DNA of 64,000 bases. It comes from Cranoglanis bouderius (Eukaryota; Chordata; Actinopteri; Siluriformes; Cranoglanididae). The stretch lies in NCBI GenBank assembly GCA_023630585.1, contig CM042539.1, positions 7,367,255 through 7,431,254 of the forward strand, given 5' to 3'. The notes under the pieces were generated by a model, which was not told the origin of the DNA, made no database searches, and was given only the letters and a program-made list of their open reading frames with translations. A program made the translations under genes and the position numbers. Below are positions 22,795-34,894 of this stretch, in pieces; the first letter of the stretch is position 1, and each line of letters begins with the position of its first letter.

Positions 22795-23800
22795 TTTACA
22801 GTGAGGGGAAATACGAATTCCCGCACTACAGTTTGCCTTATTTAATATACATCCATATAAGTGAAAATATCTAAAAATGTACACACATAATGTCTTTTGT
22901 CTTTGTGCTTATAAATATTATCAAACATGTATGTCTTTGGTAAGAAGTAATTGAGTAACTGTGGTTCGATTTTTGCCCATTGCTCTTGACAAATCATCTT
23001 CAGTTCCCCAAGGTATTGTACGTACATGGGTCCCTCTGATGGACTTGAAATTTCAAAATTTTCCTAAACTTTCAAAAGAATGCTATTCAGGAGTTTGGCT
23101 AGGTCATGCAAGACCTTCTCGAGTTATTTTGGCTGTAGGTTCGGGGTCGTTTTCTTGTTTAAACTTCCATCTTCTCCTCAGATTCAGTTTCACTCATCTT
23201 CGATAAGATTCAATTCTCCTCTAATAGGTTATCGCTCCATCCATGTTTCCCACGATGACATGTAATGCCCCAGTACAATTTGTCATGATGCTCCCACCAC
23301 CGTGCTTCACTGTGACTATGGTGTTCATGGGATCATGCGCACAATTCTTCCTTCTTCAAATGTGACGGGCTGAATTATTGCCCAAGATTTCTATTTTTGA
23401 TTCATCCGACCAGAGTTTATTGTTCCAAAATATTTGCTTTTAGAAGGAGTTTTGTGTTGAAGTGTAGGAACAGGGATGATTGCGGTGCAGTTCATTGGTT
23501 ATTGTTCTCTGTATAACGGTTGTTCCTGCTGCTTTCAGGTTGTCCTGCAACTCTTTTCAAGTGACATCTGGCTTCTCTCTTACCTTCCATATCATTAGTC
23601 TGTTGTGAAATCTGTCCAGGGACGATTAGTTGTAGCTCCATGAACTTTCCACCTGCATATTATTGAACCAGTTGAACCAGTTATACTGGCAGGGATGTGT
23701 AAGGTCTTTTCTATGGCTCTGTAGCTTTTTTCATTCGAGTGTTGTTTAATAATCTTGTCTCTGAGGAAGCCCCTTCACCATCACCATGATTACTACATTA
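22795..23800 (-). pseudogene. Decayed Tc1/mariner transposon
   Basis: Read on the minus strand, the segment around 23310-23290 encodes the VKHGGGS motif of Tc1 transposases, which lies in the catalytic core. Further along the minus strand come degraded stretches for the region normally starting 'FQQDNDPKHT'. The opening 'acagtgaggggaaatac' at 22799 is like the terminal repeat of a fish Tc1 family. Many stops and frameshifts break the frame, and the longest intact piece is under 85 codons. The opposite terminus is not clear, so the right boundary is approximate. The element is inactive. Confidence 0.7.
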
Positions 23801-23809
23801 TATTTAGAA

Positions 23810-24500
23810 CTTGATTTATCTTTATGTAAACCTAATCTTTTTAAACATATTTTTTCATGCATACGCTTTTTTTTTTACATACTTTTTTGTTCATTTATAA
23901 GTACAAAGTCAAAAGACACTGAAAGTATATTAAATAACAAAAAACAAACCAAAATATCACAGTATATTGTATATATACAGTAATCACAATATCACTAAAC
24001 ACACAATGGCTGAAGTATTTCATATTCACACCTTTGTGTCTTCATTCATAATTGCAAAGTGCAAGACTGCTGCCTTTGATTGGATAAACGTTGAGCCATA
24101 AAGTGTAAACGGTATCTCTTCTCAAAACGTCATGAGTAAAAGTGACCTTTGTGTAAAAACATGAATGACACTCATTAAGAGGTTAACTAATCTCTATCTT
24201 ATCTGATATATTCATTCATACTCATTTGAAAGAGCTATGACAGTAAAAAATGTCACACAAAAATGGCTGATTCTGATCAAAATGTTTGTCTTTGGGTCAA
24301 ATTTGTTCAAACAGTGCTAAATAAACATGATTTTTTTTCCCCATTACAGCATTTTTTAATTAATTTATTTTTTGGGCTTTTTGAGTTATACAGTATACGA
24401 GCTCAGTTTGTGATGTCACAAAGCATGACAACTTTAATTATGCAAATTATTTGAGTATGATTTGACAGAAATGGGTTTAGCTAGAAAATTTGTTAGTTTA
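23810..24500. other. AT-rich intergenic, no gene seen
   Basis: No credible ORF and no recognised repeat. Confidence 0.5.
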
Positions 24501-24589
24501 GCTAGCTGCCATCTTAGTAATAATAATGAAGAATCTCTTTGTTGTTATGGTATATATTTAATTATTGCCTCATAAATAAGTAATAAAAC

Positions 24590-25100
24590 ACTCAGCGTTG
24601 TGCAGTTATAGGAAAATAATCAGCAACTGGGAGGTGTGAGTCACTGTTACCACCTGGAAGTTGGTTATTTTCCAAAAAACACCACGTCTCGTATTTGTCT
24701 TGTGTTACAGCAAATTGCCAAATATCATAATTTTTATTAATTACAGAGTTTTTATCCACAAACATTGGATACTGGATATTTTGGTTTTATCCATTAATAG
24801 TTATATTTCATATTGTGGAACGTCCTTGAAACAAGTTTCTTTCTTTCTTTCTTTCTCTCTTTCTTTCTTTCCTTCCTTCCTTCCTTCCTTCCTTCCTTCC
24901 TTCCTTCCTTCCTTCACCAGCCTCTCTTTTTTTCTCTCTTGAAGTTAATAAGGTAGAAAATAAAGTGAAGCTTGTTACTGTTGTTACTGAAAAAACACAA
25001 AAAAGTGTGAAACCTTACCTCAACGTTTTTGGAGACTCCTTCCAAAAACGTTAAATAAAGGCCTCCTCACTCCATATCAACTTGAAGAATCGCACATTTG
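24590..25100 (+). repeat. Dispersed repeat family X, copy 2
   Basis: It begins 'gttataggaaaataatcagc' and continues with 'cagcaaattgccaaa', 'gaacgtccttgaaacaag', 'caccagcctctctttttttc' and 'ggagactccttccaaaaacg', in the same order as the other copies. A (TTTC)n-(TTCC)n tract (24838-24914) has grown inside it. This is the most complete copy. Confidence 0.65.
24838..24914. repeat. (TTTC)n-(TTCC)n microsatellite
   Basis: A compound tetranucleotide tract. Confidence 0.96.
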
Positions 25101-25299
25101 TAACACCCATCATAGAAGTCCCCGTGTACGCTGTTCCTATAGAAACAGAATGGAGCGTATTAATGTAAAGAACTATAGAAAATCAATCAACACCTTCTGA
25201 CCAGTCAGATATATAATGTACATATTTACTGTATATACAGTGTTGGGTTTGGGCCAACACCATGAATAACACTGGGGTCTGAATATATTTGCCGTTTAC

Positions 25300-26060
25300 C
25301 CATCATGCCCTGCTGTTAAAGGAGTCCACCTGCAAGCGGGATGATAACACACACCAGCCATACAGTGGATAATTCATAGCTCGCTTTTCCATGGATAATG
25401 GCCACCAGCCCGGAGCGTGTGCTTCATCATGCTCGCGCACGTCCTCTCTGCTTTGGAGCATGTAGCAGGACAATAGTGAGTCTGGCAGAGAGGAGAGGGC
25501 ACGTGTGCCTGCACGGGTGAACCCTCGGCTATGTTGGCATGGCGCCATGTACAGAAGAGCGCTCGCTGTGGTGCTGGTGCTGGTGGTGGTGCTGGTGTTG
25601 GTGGTGGTGGTGGTGGAGGTGCTGGCTGGCTGCCAGAGTGCACAAGAGAGCAGGAGGAAAGGAGGGAGGGATGGATGGATGGATGGATGGATGGATAGAT
25701 GGATGGATGGCCCAGCAACGGCTCCACAGGCTGGCAGCATTGAGGAGCATGAAGGCATTCAGCGGCGCGGGTGAATGCGCTTTTGTCTCGGTGCGCAATG
25801 CCAGGCAGGCTCTAATGAGACGCGGCTTTGTGGCAAGCCTCTCAACATCAAGTGGGCTGGTAGACTCATTAACCTGACGATGGCAAATAAAAGAGTCCAA
25901 CACAAGAGACGCCATGATAGCGTACTTAAGCCAGTTGAAACCCCTCTTGCAGGCTTTGTGGCTGTGAGTACACACACTGAGTCACATTTTGGGGTTTCAT
26001 TTTGAAGCAGTTTAAAACGCCGCCCATGAGATTCCTAAGTGCAGTAAAGATGCAATGGAT
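25300..26060. other. Non-repetitive block with (GGT)n and (GGAT)n, possible conserved element
   Basis: Unique, GC-balanced sequence on either side of a (GGTGCT)/(GTGGTG) run at 25570-25630 and a (GGAT)n run at 25669-25709. The right part (25.77-26.00 kb) has 'gcaggctctaatgagacg' and 'ctcattaacctgacgatggc'. Up to six overlapping ORFs of 70-150 codons cross it on both strands. Their length comes from the repeats, and none shows a domain or splice logic, so no gene is called. Confidence 0.35.
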
Positions 26061-26439
26061 AATAATGCCACAGAGCTGCAACGTCAGCATTATTTTAACA
26101 TTCTTAATATGATCATTTCATTTCATTTCTCTTTTTTAGAAAAGCTCACGACTTGTCTCTTGCTTGTCTATTTAAAAAAATAAATTAAAGTCTGCCAGCA
26201 AAGAATTCTGGCTTGAACAAATTCCCCCTGTTTTTTTTTTTTTTGGGAAAGATTCTTATCCAATTATCATCCTCACACTTTCTTCTGTTGTCAGATTGCG
26301 CTTGTTTATCACAAATAACGTGAAATCTGTTCGTTTTTGGCTATAACATATTTCAGTGTTCTTGAGCATATCATTGTATCAAGCCTGAATTCGACATACA
26401 TGTGGGTTTGGTTTAAAAAAAAAAAATAAAAAATCCTGG

Positions 26440-26650
26440 GTTTGATTGATGGTGTTCATAATTACTCGAGCGTTTGATCAGGTGCCTCCTATGCAGATTG
26501 GATTCATTAGATATTCACTCTTTGCCATTTATTTCCACGTATCCCTGCCACACCATTTTATGGCCCATAATTTGATTTAGATTAGAAGTAATATCACATG
26601 ACGTTTGCCCTACAGGTTCAACTGAAGTGTTTTAGAAGCCATACGTTCAT
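26440..26650. other. Non-repetitive block, possible conserved non-coding element
   Basis: Unique sequence with 'gattggattcattagatatt', 'gccatttatttccacgta' and 'tggcccataatttgattta'. No ORF. It has the look of a conserved enhancer-like element but was not tested. Confidence 0.4.
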
Positions 26651-26659
26651 AACAGTGAC

Positions 26660-27140
26660 ATGCGGAAATTTTTTTTGACGTGTGTCGATCTTCCTGTGGG
26701 TTGAAAAAAAACCCCATCTGAACAGGACATATTTTAACCTAAGATAAACATCAACAAGATGAGCGCACGCAACATTAACCTGCTACACAAACGTGTCCAT
26801 GAGTACGAGTCAGTGTTGTATTATTGATTTTACTGAAGCGTGAATTATTTTTGTGAAATGCACCCAGAGGTCACAGGATCACGATCCTTGTTGGTGATTT
26901 GTTGGGGTGAAGTAATCTGGACCCATTTATGTACGGAGGAAGGCTCGGTCTCGTATGACAATTCACACGAGTCATTTCGTATGAAAAGTTACAAAGGTTA
27001 AGATTAGAGTTAGGGGCGGGGTTTGTGTTCAGACCTTTTTGTATAACTGGACTGATATGAAATTAAATGAAATATAAACACATTGCCCTCGTCTGATCAA
27101 ATTCATCCATGTTTTTCCATGGAAACAGGTGTCAGTAGAG
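26660..27140. other. Intergenic, no gene seen
   Basis: No ORF and no recognised repeat. Confidence 0.5.
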
Positions 27141-27164
27141 ACTGTACTTATCCAAAACCTCATT

Positions 27165-27680
27165 CAGAATCGGAATCAGTCAGATTCATAATGAGTCAGG
27201 ATCAGATTCTGAATCAGAGTCAGGATCGAAGTCAGGATCAGAGTCATAGGAAGAATTAGAATCTTTTATTTGCTAAATACAGAAAAAAAAATCAAAAGCA
27301 GAATCAGAGTCAGAGTCAAACTCTAAGTTAGAATTAGAGGCAGAATCAGTGGCAGAATTTGAGTCAGATTCATAATGACGATGATAATCAGAATCAGTCA
27401 GAGTCAGACTGATAGTGATAATGATCAGAGTCAGAAGAGTCTGACTCTGAATCCGAGTCTGAATCAGTCAGAATCAGAGGCAAATCGATAACGATAGTGA
27501 TAATGATCAGAGTCAGAAGAATCAGAGTCAGATTGATAATGATAATGGTCAGAGTCAGACGAATTAGAGTCTGAATCAGAGTGTGAATCAAAGTCAGGAT
27601 CAGAATCAAATACAGTCAGAATCAGAATTAGATTCACTTAGAATAAAAATCAGATTCAGAGTCAGATTCATAATGATTTT
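27165..27680. repeat. Degenerate (TCAGAG/AATCAG)n hexamer array
   Basis: Runs of 'cagagtcaga' and 'gaatcaga', with interspersed 'gataatgataatg'. A larger unit of about 60-120 bp seems to repeat at 27390-27440, 27490-27540 and 27540-27590. It is not coding. Confidence 0.88.
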
Positions 27681-27714
27681 TTTTATTAATGCATTATATT
27701 ATATTTATTTATAT

Positions 27715-28080
27715 GTACTGTTAAACCCAGGAATGTAAGCCAAAAAACTGGAACTGGAACACTACATTTTTTTTTTTTTTTTTTTTTGGAAGCTAAGAAC
27801 CAATGAACCAATAAAGAGCCCTCTTTTGTAAGAGTGTCCTAAGAAACAAGGCAGTTTAGCCCTAGACACCACTTTAGAAAAAGGGCTCTTCATGGGTTCT
27901 TTAAGGATTCATTGGAAAATTAAGTTCTTAGCTTCCAAAAAAAGGAAGCTTGAAGAACCCTATGATAGTACAATTTCTTAATTATTGGTAATGATTTTCT
28001 TCTTCATACCTGGAACTCAGGCATTTAACATTTAGCTAAACTATTTTGGTTCTTGGTACACTCTTAGAAATGTAATGGTT
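27715..28080. repeat. Isolated unit of the ~360-bp satellite-like family
   Basis: The landmarks 'gttaaacccaggaatgtaag', 'ctggaacactac', 'ggaagctaagaacc' and 'taagagtgtcctaagaaaca' match the array at 34.9-37.8 kb. It therefore represents a single copy 7 kb away. Confidence 0.7.
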
Positions 28081-28139
28081 CATTCGATATCATTTTGTTA
28101 TTATGTGTTTCCTGTTTCCTTAACTATCAATAGGAATTC

Positions 28140-28250
28140 ACTTGTGTTGATATTCCACAACATTTGATATAACTCTAAATTTGTAATTGTTGGCAAACTG
28201 TTGGTATAAGAGGAATAAAACTCTTCGGGACATACTGTTCCAGGAAAAGA
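28140..28250 (-). repeat. Dispersed repeat family X, inverted fragment
   Basis: On the minus strand it reads 'ttttattcctcttatacc' then 'agtttgccaacaattac', matching the core of family X. Confidence 0.55.
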
Positions 28251-28259
28251 ATCAACTTT

Positions 28260-29180
28260 TCCATCACTCATGCATGTAAACAGACATATCGAGTACATTT
28301 GTGTATCCAATCCAATCAGTCCTTTAACTGCAGCACTAAACATGACGTTCTGTGCTTTGCTGCGTGTGATTCATGCCGTATATGATTGATATCCTCTCCA
28401 GCGTTTCTGCTGTATATTTCCACATCGTTCCCAGGGGCGGGATCGAGGCGTGTAGCCGTGCTGGAGGAATTAACACACGGCTATTTGTCAGAACAAGCGT
28501 TCTTAATGAATCACAGTTTATTGACAGGCACACACTGCGCACCAAGTGATACGAGCGAAGGATGACCTCTCGGAGATGTTATCATGTCAGTGTCCGGATG
28601 CAGAGACTGCGAAGTGTCCGGCTGCAGTCCGACCCAGGGAGGACATAAATCAACCTGACATCACAACCTGCTCCGGCTTCGCATTGAGCGAGATGCACTG
28701 CGGTTACTTTTCACTACGAATATTTAAAATTGTAACAGAAAACAAGACGAGCTCGAATGGACGTAAACATCATTACACCTTAAACCTGATTTCGGTCGAA
28801 TTTGTGTTTACGTCATGAACTATAAAGACATCGTAATGATGTGTTTATGACACCCCCGAGCCACGCCCATTAACCCAAATCCCCGCCTCCTGGAATCTTC
28901 CACCTCAGTTCAGTAGTAGCTAGCTAACTTTTTATCGTCTATTTCTACAGGCTATGACTACAAGGTTTACAATAAACACTCAAAACAGAATGTTGACATA
29001 CCCAATAATTTACTGATTATAAATATACAATTATTTCATTTCATTATTTCAGTTAAGTTTATTTAACGTTTTTTTTTTTTTTCTAATCTGATGCGTAAAA
29101 TTGTCTTGTTCTATTGACAGATACTTTTGCTTAATTTATTTCTGGAAAAATAGCAACAAAAAAAAATCTCCTAAGTAAGA
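28260..29180. other. Mostly unique intergenic sequence, no gene seen
   Basis: The 28.34-28.80 kb part is balanced, and ORFs of 69-90 codons on both strands have no domain. No repeat is named. Confidence 0.45.
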
Positions 29181-29194
29181 AATAGAACCCTCTG

Positions 29195-29440
29195 GGGCTT
29201 GATGTTATAGGAAAACAATCAACAACGGGCTTCAATGCTTTATTCCTCTTATACCACATACTGTATTATACCAAGTGCCAATAATTATGTTTTACATTTA
29301 TTAATAAGTGATACTTTTAAAACGACTTTTAAACACTTAATAATAATAAAAATAAATAAATAAACACACAGCTTGTCATGTTACACAGAAACCCAGAAAA
29401 GTGCTGGGACTGGAGTCTCCTTTCATAAACGAGCCATTTA
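29195..29440 (+). repeat. Dispersed repeat family X, copy 3
   Basis: Contains 'gttataggaaaacaatcaac', 'gctttattcctcttatacca', 'cttgtcatgttacac' and 'ggactggagtctcctttcat' in the family order, with an internal (AAAT)n run. Confidence 0.6.
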
Positions 29441-29449
29441 AAATCTGTT

Positions 29450-30150
29450 TATTATTAAATATCATTTTCATAGTGTGTTAGCTAAACTAGCTAACTAGCT
29501 TCTAAACACTGTTGCCCGTTTGTCTCATTCTATGTAACTAATCATGATAAAGTTTGCTATAAATATCTAAAATTCTGGCACAGCAAATAAGCAGATTGAT
29601 GATTTCTTGTATTGCTCATTGAACCAAACAGTTTACCAGCCAGTTTATAATATTAATTTTATAATATTAATAAATATAATACCATGGACTTAATTCAACA
29701 TCCAACTACATCCTGCTCACAGCTAGCAGGATTCTCCAGCTTGGAAAAGCAGCTCATTTTATTTGCCTTTGGCGTCGTTCTGTTTATTTTGTGTCACTGT
29801 TGGATTTTGCCATGTTTGCGTTTCTGAGCTGTAAAGTTGTGGGTGGAGTTAAGGGATCTCAGGGGCGTGTTTATGACATGACAGACGGGACGGATGGAAA
29901 CACAGCCAAGGAGTCCGTCACGGTTCTGCATGTTTTTTTCTTTTTTAAATTGCATTCTTTCAACAATCACATATCACCATGTTTGTAATCATACGAATGA
30001 TAAAATATAGCTCAGTGCCATAACCATAATCTTGTGAGCGTTACCGTTAACCTAAAACCTGAGCCTTATTTACTGAACGCAACAGCAGTGTATCATTTTG
30101 AATTTCGCAGGTTCTGATTTGAATCTAATCTGAGTGGAGTAATCTTGCTA
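29450..30150. other. Intergenic, no gene seen
   Basis: AT-rich sequence with a small balanced patch near 29.78-29.93 kb. No gene. Confidence 0.45.
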
Positions 30151-30392
30151 TAAATAAATAAAACCATGGCATCCGTATGAGCACATCGCTCGCAGTTCGT
30201 CCTCACCAACAGTGCAGCTGCAGATCTGTGCCGAGACGAGCTGTTTCTCTTCTCCTGCAGCCTGCATGTGCAGTGACAGCGAGCCCCTGTGGACCAGTCT
30301 GCCATCTGTGCAGGTACAGACCTCGCTGCTCTGTTTCTCCTCCTCATCCTCGTCCGTCTCGTTCGGTCCGTCTCGTCCGGTCCGTCTTTCAC

Positions 30393-30499
30393 CTCTCCTC
30401 TTCCAGATCTTCTGCATTTCGCACTTGTTGAGCGCGACCTCTCCATCTGGCCGTCCCCGTGGCCGCCCCCTGGTCTTGGCATTCACGCCGCTTGTGCTT
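30393..30499 (-). CDS. Speculative 107-bp exon with AT-hook-like peptide
   Basis: On the minus strand a pyrimidine-rich tract (revcomp of 30503-30550, reading 'ttcttttattctttcccttg' then GCAG) precedes the segment, and 'gag|gtgaaag' follows as a donor. In the frame that starts one base after the acceptor there are 35 open codons encoding a basic peptide with GRPRGRP, similar to the RGRP core of AT-hooks, and a KCEMQKIWKRR tail. The segment lies in a GC-richer island (30.17-30.60 kb), and open frames extend in both directions beyond the proposed splice sites. I do not recognise the protein. It could equally be chance, since both strands of the island are open. Confidence 0.2.
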
Positions 30500-30894
30500 C
30501 TGCCAAGGGAAAGAATAAAAGAAGGAACAAAAAGCATAGGGAGGGAGAGGAAGAAAAAAAATCAGTAGGCTGCTCGAGGCAGACGGTGGATGACATTGAG
30601 CACCGGTATGCTGAGGTCAAATTTACCTCGCAGGAAACTGTGATAATATCGACTGGGTTTGTCTGAGATCAGCACCGAGCCGAGCTCACGTGAAATCTGC
30701 TAATTTTTTTCTTTATCAAACCACAGATTTGATACAATTACACAGTCATTCAGTCAATGCTGCATCATCATACACTCTTTCTATAAAGCCAGCAGTTGGG
30801 GGTTTTTTTTGCACTGTATTATTATTGGCCTGATTTTGTTCTCACATTAAAAAATCAGATAACGTAAAAGAATTCTTTGGTTGTGATTTGATAT

Positions 30895-31498
30895 CGGCGG
30901 GCTCCGATATCAAGTTACATTCTAAAAGCTTACTGGCTAGTATCTAAGGTAAATTCAAGTTACATTCTGGAAGTTTACTGGCTAGTATCTTAGCTAAATT
31001 CATGCTACATTCTGGAAATTTACTGGCTAGTATCTAAGCTAAATTCATGCTACTTTCTGGAAGTTTACTGGCTAGTATCTTAGCTAAATTCATGCTACAT
31101 TCTAAAGTTTACTGGCTAGTATCTTAGCTAAATTCATGCTACATTTTGGAAATTTACTGGCAAGTATCTAAGCTAAATTCATGCTACTTTCTGGAAGTTT
31201 ACTGGCTAGTATCTTAGCTAAATTCATGCTATATTCTAAAGTTTACTGGCTAGTATCTTAGCTAAATTCATGCTACATTCTGGAAATTTACTGGCTAGTA
31301 TCTTAGCTAAATTCATGCTACATTCTGGAAATTTACTGGCTAGTATCTAAGCTAAATTCATGCTACTTTCTGGAAATTTACTGGCTAGTATCTAAGCTAA
31401 ATTCATGCTACATTCTGGAAATTTACTGGCTAGTATCTTAGCTAAATTCATGCAACATTCTAAAAGTTTACTGGCTAGTATCTTAGCTAAATTCTGAC
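30895..31498 (+). repeat. 45-bp minisatellite, about 13 copies
   Basis: The unit contains 'ttactggctagtatcttagc' followed by 'taaattcatgctacattc'. Copies vary mainly at tggaaa/taaag/tggaag and ctta/ctaa positions, giving two or three alternating subtypes. No ORF. Confidence 0.96.
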
Positions 31499-31499
31499 T

Positions 31500-31930
31500 T
31501 AAATGAGATGCTTGGTGTGATGACGTGCCTGCAGCTAAACATCCCAGGATGCATTGCATTTTCTAGTAATTTGATCTAAACACTTAACATGTGTATTGTG
31601 TTTTACAGTAAAATAGAAGTTTAGAGAAATTAACTTACACTGTTTTAGCACTTGGGATTCACAACATGGAGGCCACTCGCTGTTGCCGAGGATGGCCCCA
31701 TATGGACAACCTGGGGACACACCTGGAAGCTGTGAAGATGCCAATTGATGCGGGCAGTTTTTGGCGCGTTGTCTTGGAACTGCAGTTGCGGTGACAGTTT
31801 TGGGACTGAAACTGCCACAAACAAATGCACAAACATACTTTGCACTCAGGTCTCCATCGGTGGACAGTTCATGATTTCAGCAGAATAGACTTCATGTTGA
31901 GACTGTGGTGAATTTCCTGATTACACAGTT
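31500..31930. other. Intergenic, no gene seen
   Basis: Two overlapping minus-strand ORFs of 66-69 codons without a domain. No repeat is named. Confidence 0.45.
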
Positions 31931-31949
31931 GCACTCTTTTGTTTTATCA

Positions 31950-32235
31950 TTTAGTGCACAGTTATAGAAGGGAATTATTTATATTTACACTATCCGGTGT
32001 CACCAGGATGAGGATGGGTTCCCTTTTGAGTCTGGTTCCTCTCAAGGTTTCTTCCTCATATCATCTCAGGGAGTTTTTCCTCATCACCGTCACTTCTGGC
32101 TTGCTCATTGGGGATAAATTTATCAATTTAAAATTTAAATCCGAAATTTATATATTTCTGTAAAGCTGCTTTGTGATGATGTTCATTGTTAAAAGCGCTA
32201 TACAAATCAAACTGAATTGAATTGAATTGAATTGA
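31950..32235 (+). repeat. Teleost dispersed repeat Y, copy 1
   Basis: Contains 'cactatccggtgtcaccagg', 'ggttcctctcaaggtttctt', 'tcagggagtttttcctcatc' and 'gttaaaagcgctatacaaat', ending in a (TTGAA)n-type tail. Copy 2 at 62.32-62.61 kb is in the same orientation. The ordered body and short simple tail suggest a LINE 3' end or SINE. The family is widespread in fish, but I cannot name it safely. Confidence 0.8.
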
Positions 32236-32354
32236 ACATGGCTGATTATAGAGTAGTGTAACTGCATAGGGAGTGTGTGCACGCACTACTAGTACTCATG
32301 CACTCTGAGCTGACCTAGATAGCTCACTCTGAAACATCACTCTCCTACAATATA

Positions 32355-32390
32355 CACAGTTGGGTGCAAAAGTTTGTGCCCCCACCCCTT
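32355..32390 (+). repeat. Tc1-like terminal inverted repeat, left
   Basis: 'cagttgggtgcaaaagtttg' here is matched on the opposite strand at 34118-34148. It resembles a Tc1-family terminus. Confidence 0.5.
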
Positions 32391-32399
32391 TTTTATCTG

Positions 32400-32995
32400 A
32401 ATGGAAGAATGCAAAACGTAGGTCCATTTTACAATTCATCTACAAATAATTAGCCTTCTAAAATGTAACAAACGAAATGTGGGTGTGGCCTGGAACAAGA
32501 CGATCCTAAGACATGAGGGAAGATCTGGAGGAAGATATGCAGGACATACACGCTGTACATGATTCCAGGATATTATTACAGATTATTACAGAATATTTCT
32601 ATAACATTCGGAAAAGCAGATCCAAAATGCTTTTAATTTGTGATAATAAATAATGCATTTGATAAAGCCTTGAACAAATGAAAACAAAACAAAACACCGA
32701 ATTCATGCTAATTTTACACACAATTTGATTTTTCTCAGCACATAACTAATCTGATACATCTCATACATAATCTCTTGCATGTGCAACCTTTAAAAAAAAT
32801 AATAAAAAATCTAAATCAATATTTTATTGGTGAATCAGCGTCTTTGTTGATTGGATGAAACGTGTAAGAGGAGACGATGCGTTCGACGGAGACGAGGTAA
32901 TGATCCTGCGTTTCCTCAGCAGCTGCTGATTATCTGTTTTTATTTGTGTGTGCAGCTGACAAATATGTCCTCGTGAAGATGCCTTCAGTGCGAGC
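32400..32995. other. Intergenic, no gene seen
   Basis: Between the two Tc1-like ends there is no transposase. A small balanced patch lies at 32.85-32.99 kb. Confidence 0.45.
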
Positions 32996-32997
32996 GT

Positions 32998-32998
<1 letters not shown>

Positions 32999-33071
<73 letters not shown>
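32999..33071. repeat. (CA)n microsatellite
   Basis: A pure CA run of about 36 units. Confidence 0.97.
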
Positions 33072-33073
<2 letters not shown>

Positions 33074-33074
33074 C

Positions 33075-33670
33075 TTATTTCATGGTCTAATCATGGTCTC
33101 TACACACACGGCGTGTGTGAACAGGAGACGAGGAGAATGAGGAGGCGAGGGGGAGGGGATGTGATGGATGGCATCTGGCTCTCTCTCTCTCTCCTCTCCT
33201 CTCTTCTTTCTCTCAGTCCCTCATCATTGTTCCTCTTCCCACCCATTTCCTTCCTTCTCTCTTTCTTCCTTGCTTCTGTTTTTTCCCCCTTTTATCCGAA
33301 TTTTTTCTCGTTTTTTTCTGTCTTTTATCCATAGCTCACACTCGCACACACTCGCTCACACTCGCACAAACTCGCATTAAAACCATCATGGAAGGAAGAG
33401 GGAAAATCAGAAAGCAGGCCAGCAGGATGTTGCTCCAGTTAATGACTGTAGTTCACCTGCTTTGGCTAAATTGCTTCGATTAATTACTTACATGTTCATG
33501 GAAGAGAAGAGAGATGGTGGAGTGAAAAACAGACCATTAAAAGTGCACAGATCGGGAAGGAGGTTAAGATTGCGAGTGCAAATATTTTAACACAAAGTGA
33601 GGACACACACACAATATTTGTATCTGATATGAAGAGATTTGAGGGAGCTGTACAATTCTGTGTGTAATTA
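33075..33670. other. Pyrimidine-rich intergenic sequence, no gene seen
   Basis: A CT/T-rich stretch (33.17-33.33 kb) and a short (ACTCGCAC)-type run near 33.34-33.38 kb. ORFs are artefacts of composition. Confidence 0.5.
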
Positions 33671-33801
<131 letters not shown>

Positions 33802-34117
33802 TTGCTGTCAGACAGACAGGGCTGATAATGTTGCATATTAATCAGCGCTCACACCCCCACACACACACTGAGGACCAAAGCCTCCAGGTCGTGATTTTCT
33901 GCCATTAATTTTCTCAGTCTGAGGAAAAAGAAAAAAGGGAGTTTTAGCCCAGCTGGGACCGTCTGTCCGACTGCTGGGATTCGTACACCTTCAGGGAAAA
34001 AAAAAAAAAAAAGCAGTGGGCGTCTCTGACATCCAGCACAAGGACAGACAGGACAGGGCGACGGTGGGAACAGCGTCAAACATCCTTCAGAGATGTCCTT
34101 CCTTTGTGCTTTCTTTC

Positions 34118-34148
34118 TTTGGGTGTGCAAACTTTTGCACCCGATTGT
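34118..34148 (-). repeat. Tc1-like terminal inverted repeat, right
   Basis: The reverse complement reads 'caatcgggtgcaaaagtttg', matching the left end at 32355. The intervening 1.7 kb shows no transposase. Confidence 0.5.
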
Positions 34149-34149
34149 A

Positions 34150-34890
34150 ATTTCATTATGGCGGTTTCAGTGCATCAGCATGCATCAATAAATGTTAGCT
34201 ATATTTTTTCTATTATTATTTGTTCGGTTGCTCTGATTAAAAATAATAATCGCAATATGATATGAGTAAATTAGATTAGATTTCTTTTGCGTTTCTGCGG
34301 CACAAATCGTTAATCAGATCTAATTATTATAGAGATAACGAGCCATTTTGCTAAAATTGTTTTTTTTTTTTTTAAATTAGAAAATCGTGCTGAAAATTCA
34401 GGATGAAATACATGGGGGGGATCCAATTTATTCTCTTATGTCTTCCAGTTTCTCAGGATGTGCTAATTGCAAAAATATCTCAGACCTTTTCGCTTGTTTA
34501 TTTGTTTATTTTAGATTATTAGTACATGTTTGTGCATCTCTTGTGTAATACGCACAAATACTTCAAAGGAAATCAGATTTCTTTCTGCATCATTAGGATC
34601 AAAATGGACAAGCCACACATGACAGCGTGGGTTTTTTATTATTATTATTATTATTTTTTGTACTGTTATAAAATATTTTCCCACAATTGAATTCATAACT
34701 CTGTATTACAAGCCATTTGAGCAGCGTAATTTTATTCTCCTCTGAGCAACATTACAGTGTTTTCTTTTCTGGTGATCATTAGATTGCTCTCGACTATGCG
34801 ACGAGTTCTGCTGATGAACCTTACACGATAAATGAGTTCCTGGGTTTTTTTTTTCTGTTTGATCTACAATTTTGGATTTTTACAATTTTG
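34150..34890. other. AT-rich intergenic, no gene seen
   Basis: Contains T and TTA runs. No ORF of note. Confidence 0.5.
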
Positions 34891-34894
34891 AACC

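Noticed and set aside
25303..25975. Overlapping ORFs of 110-150 codons on both strands
   Set aside because: Length comes from (GGT)n and (GGAT)n runs; no domain, no start context, no splice logic.
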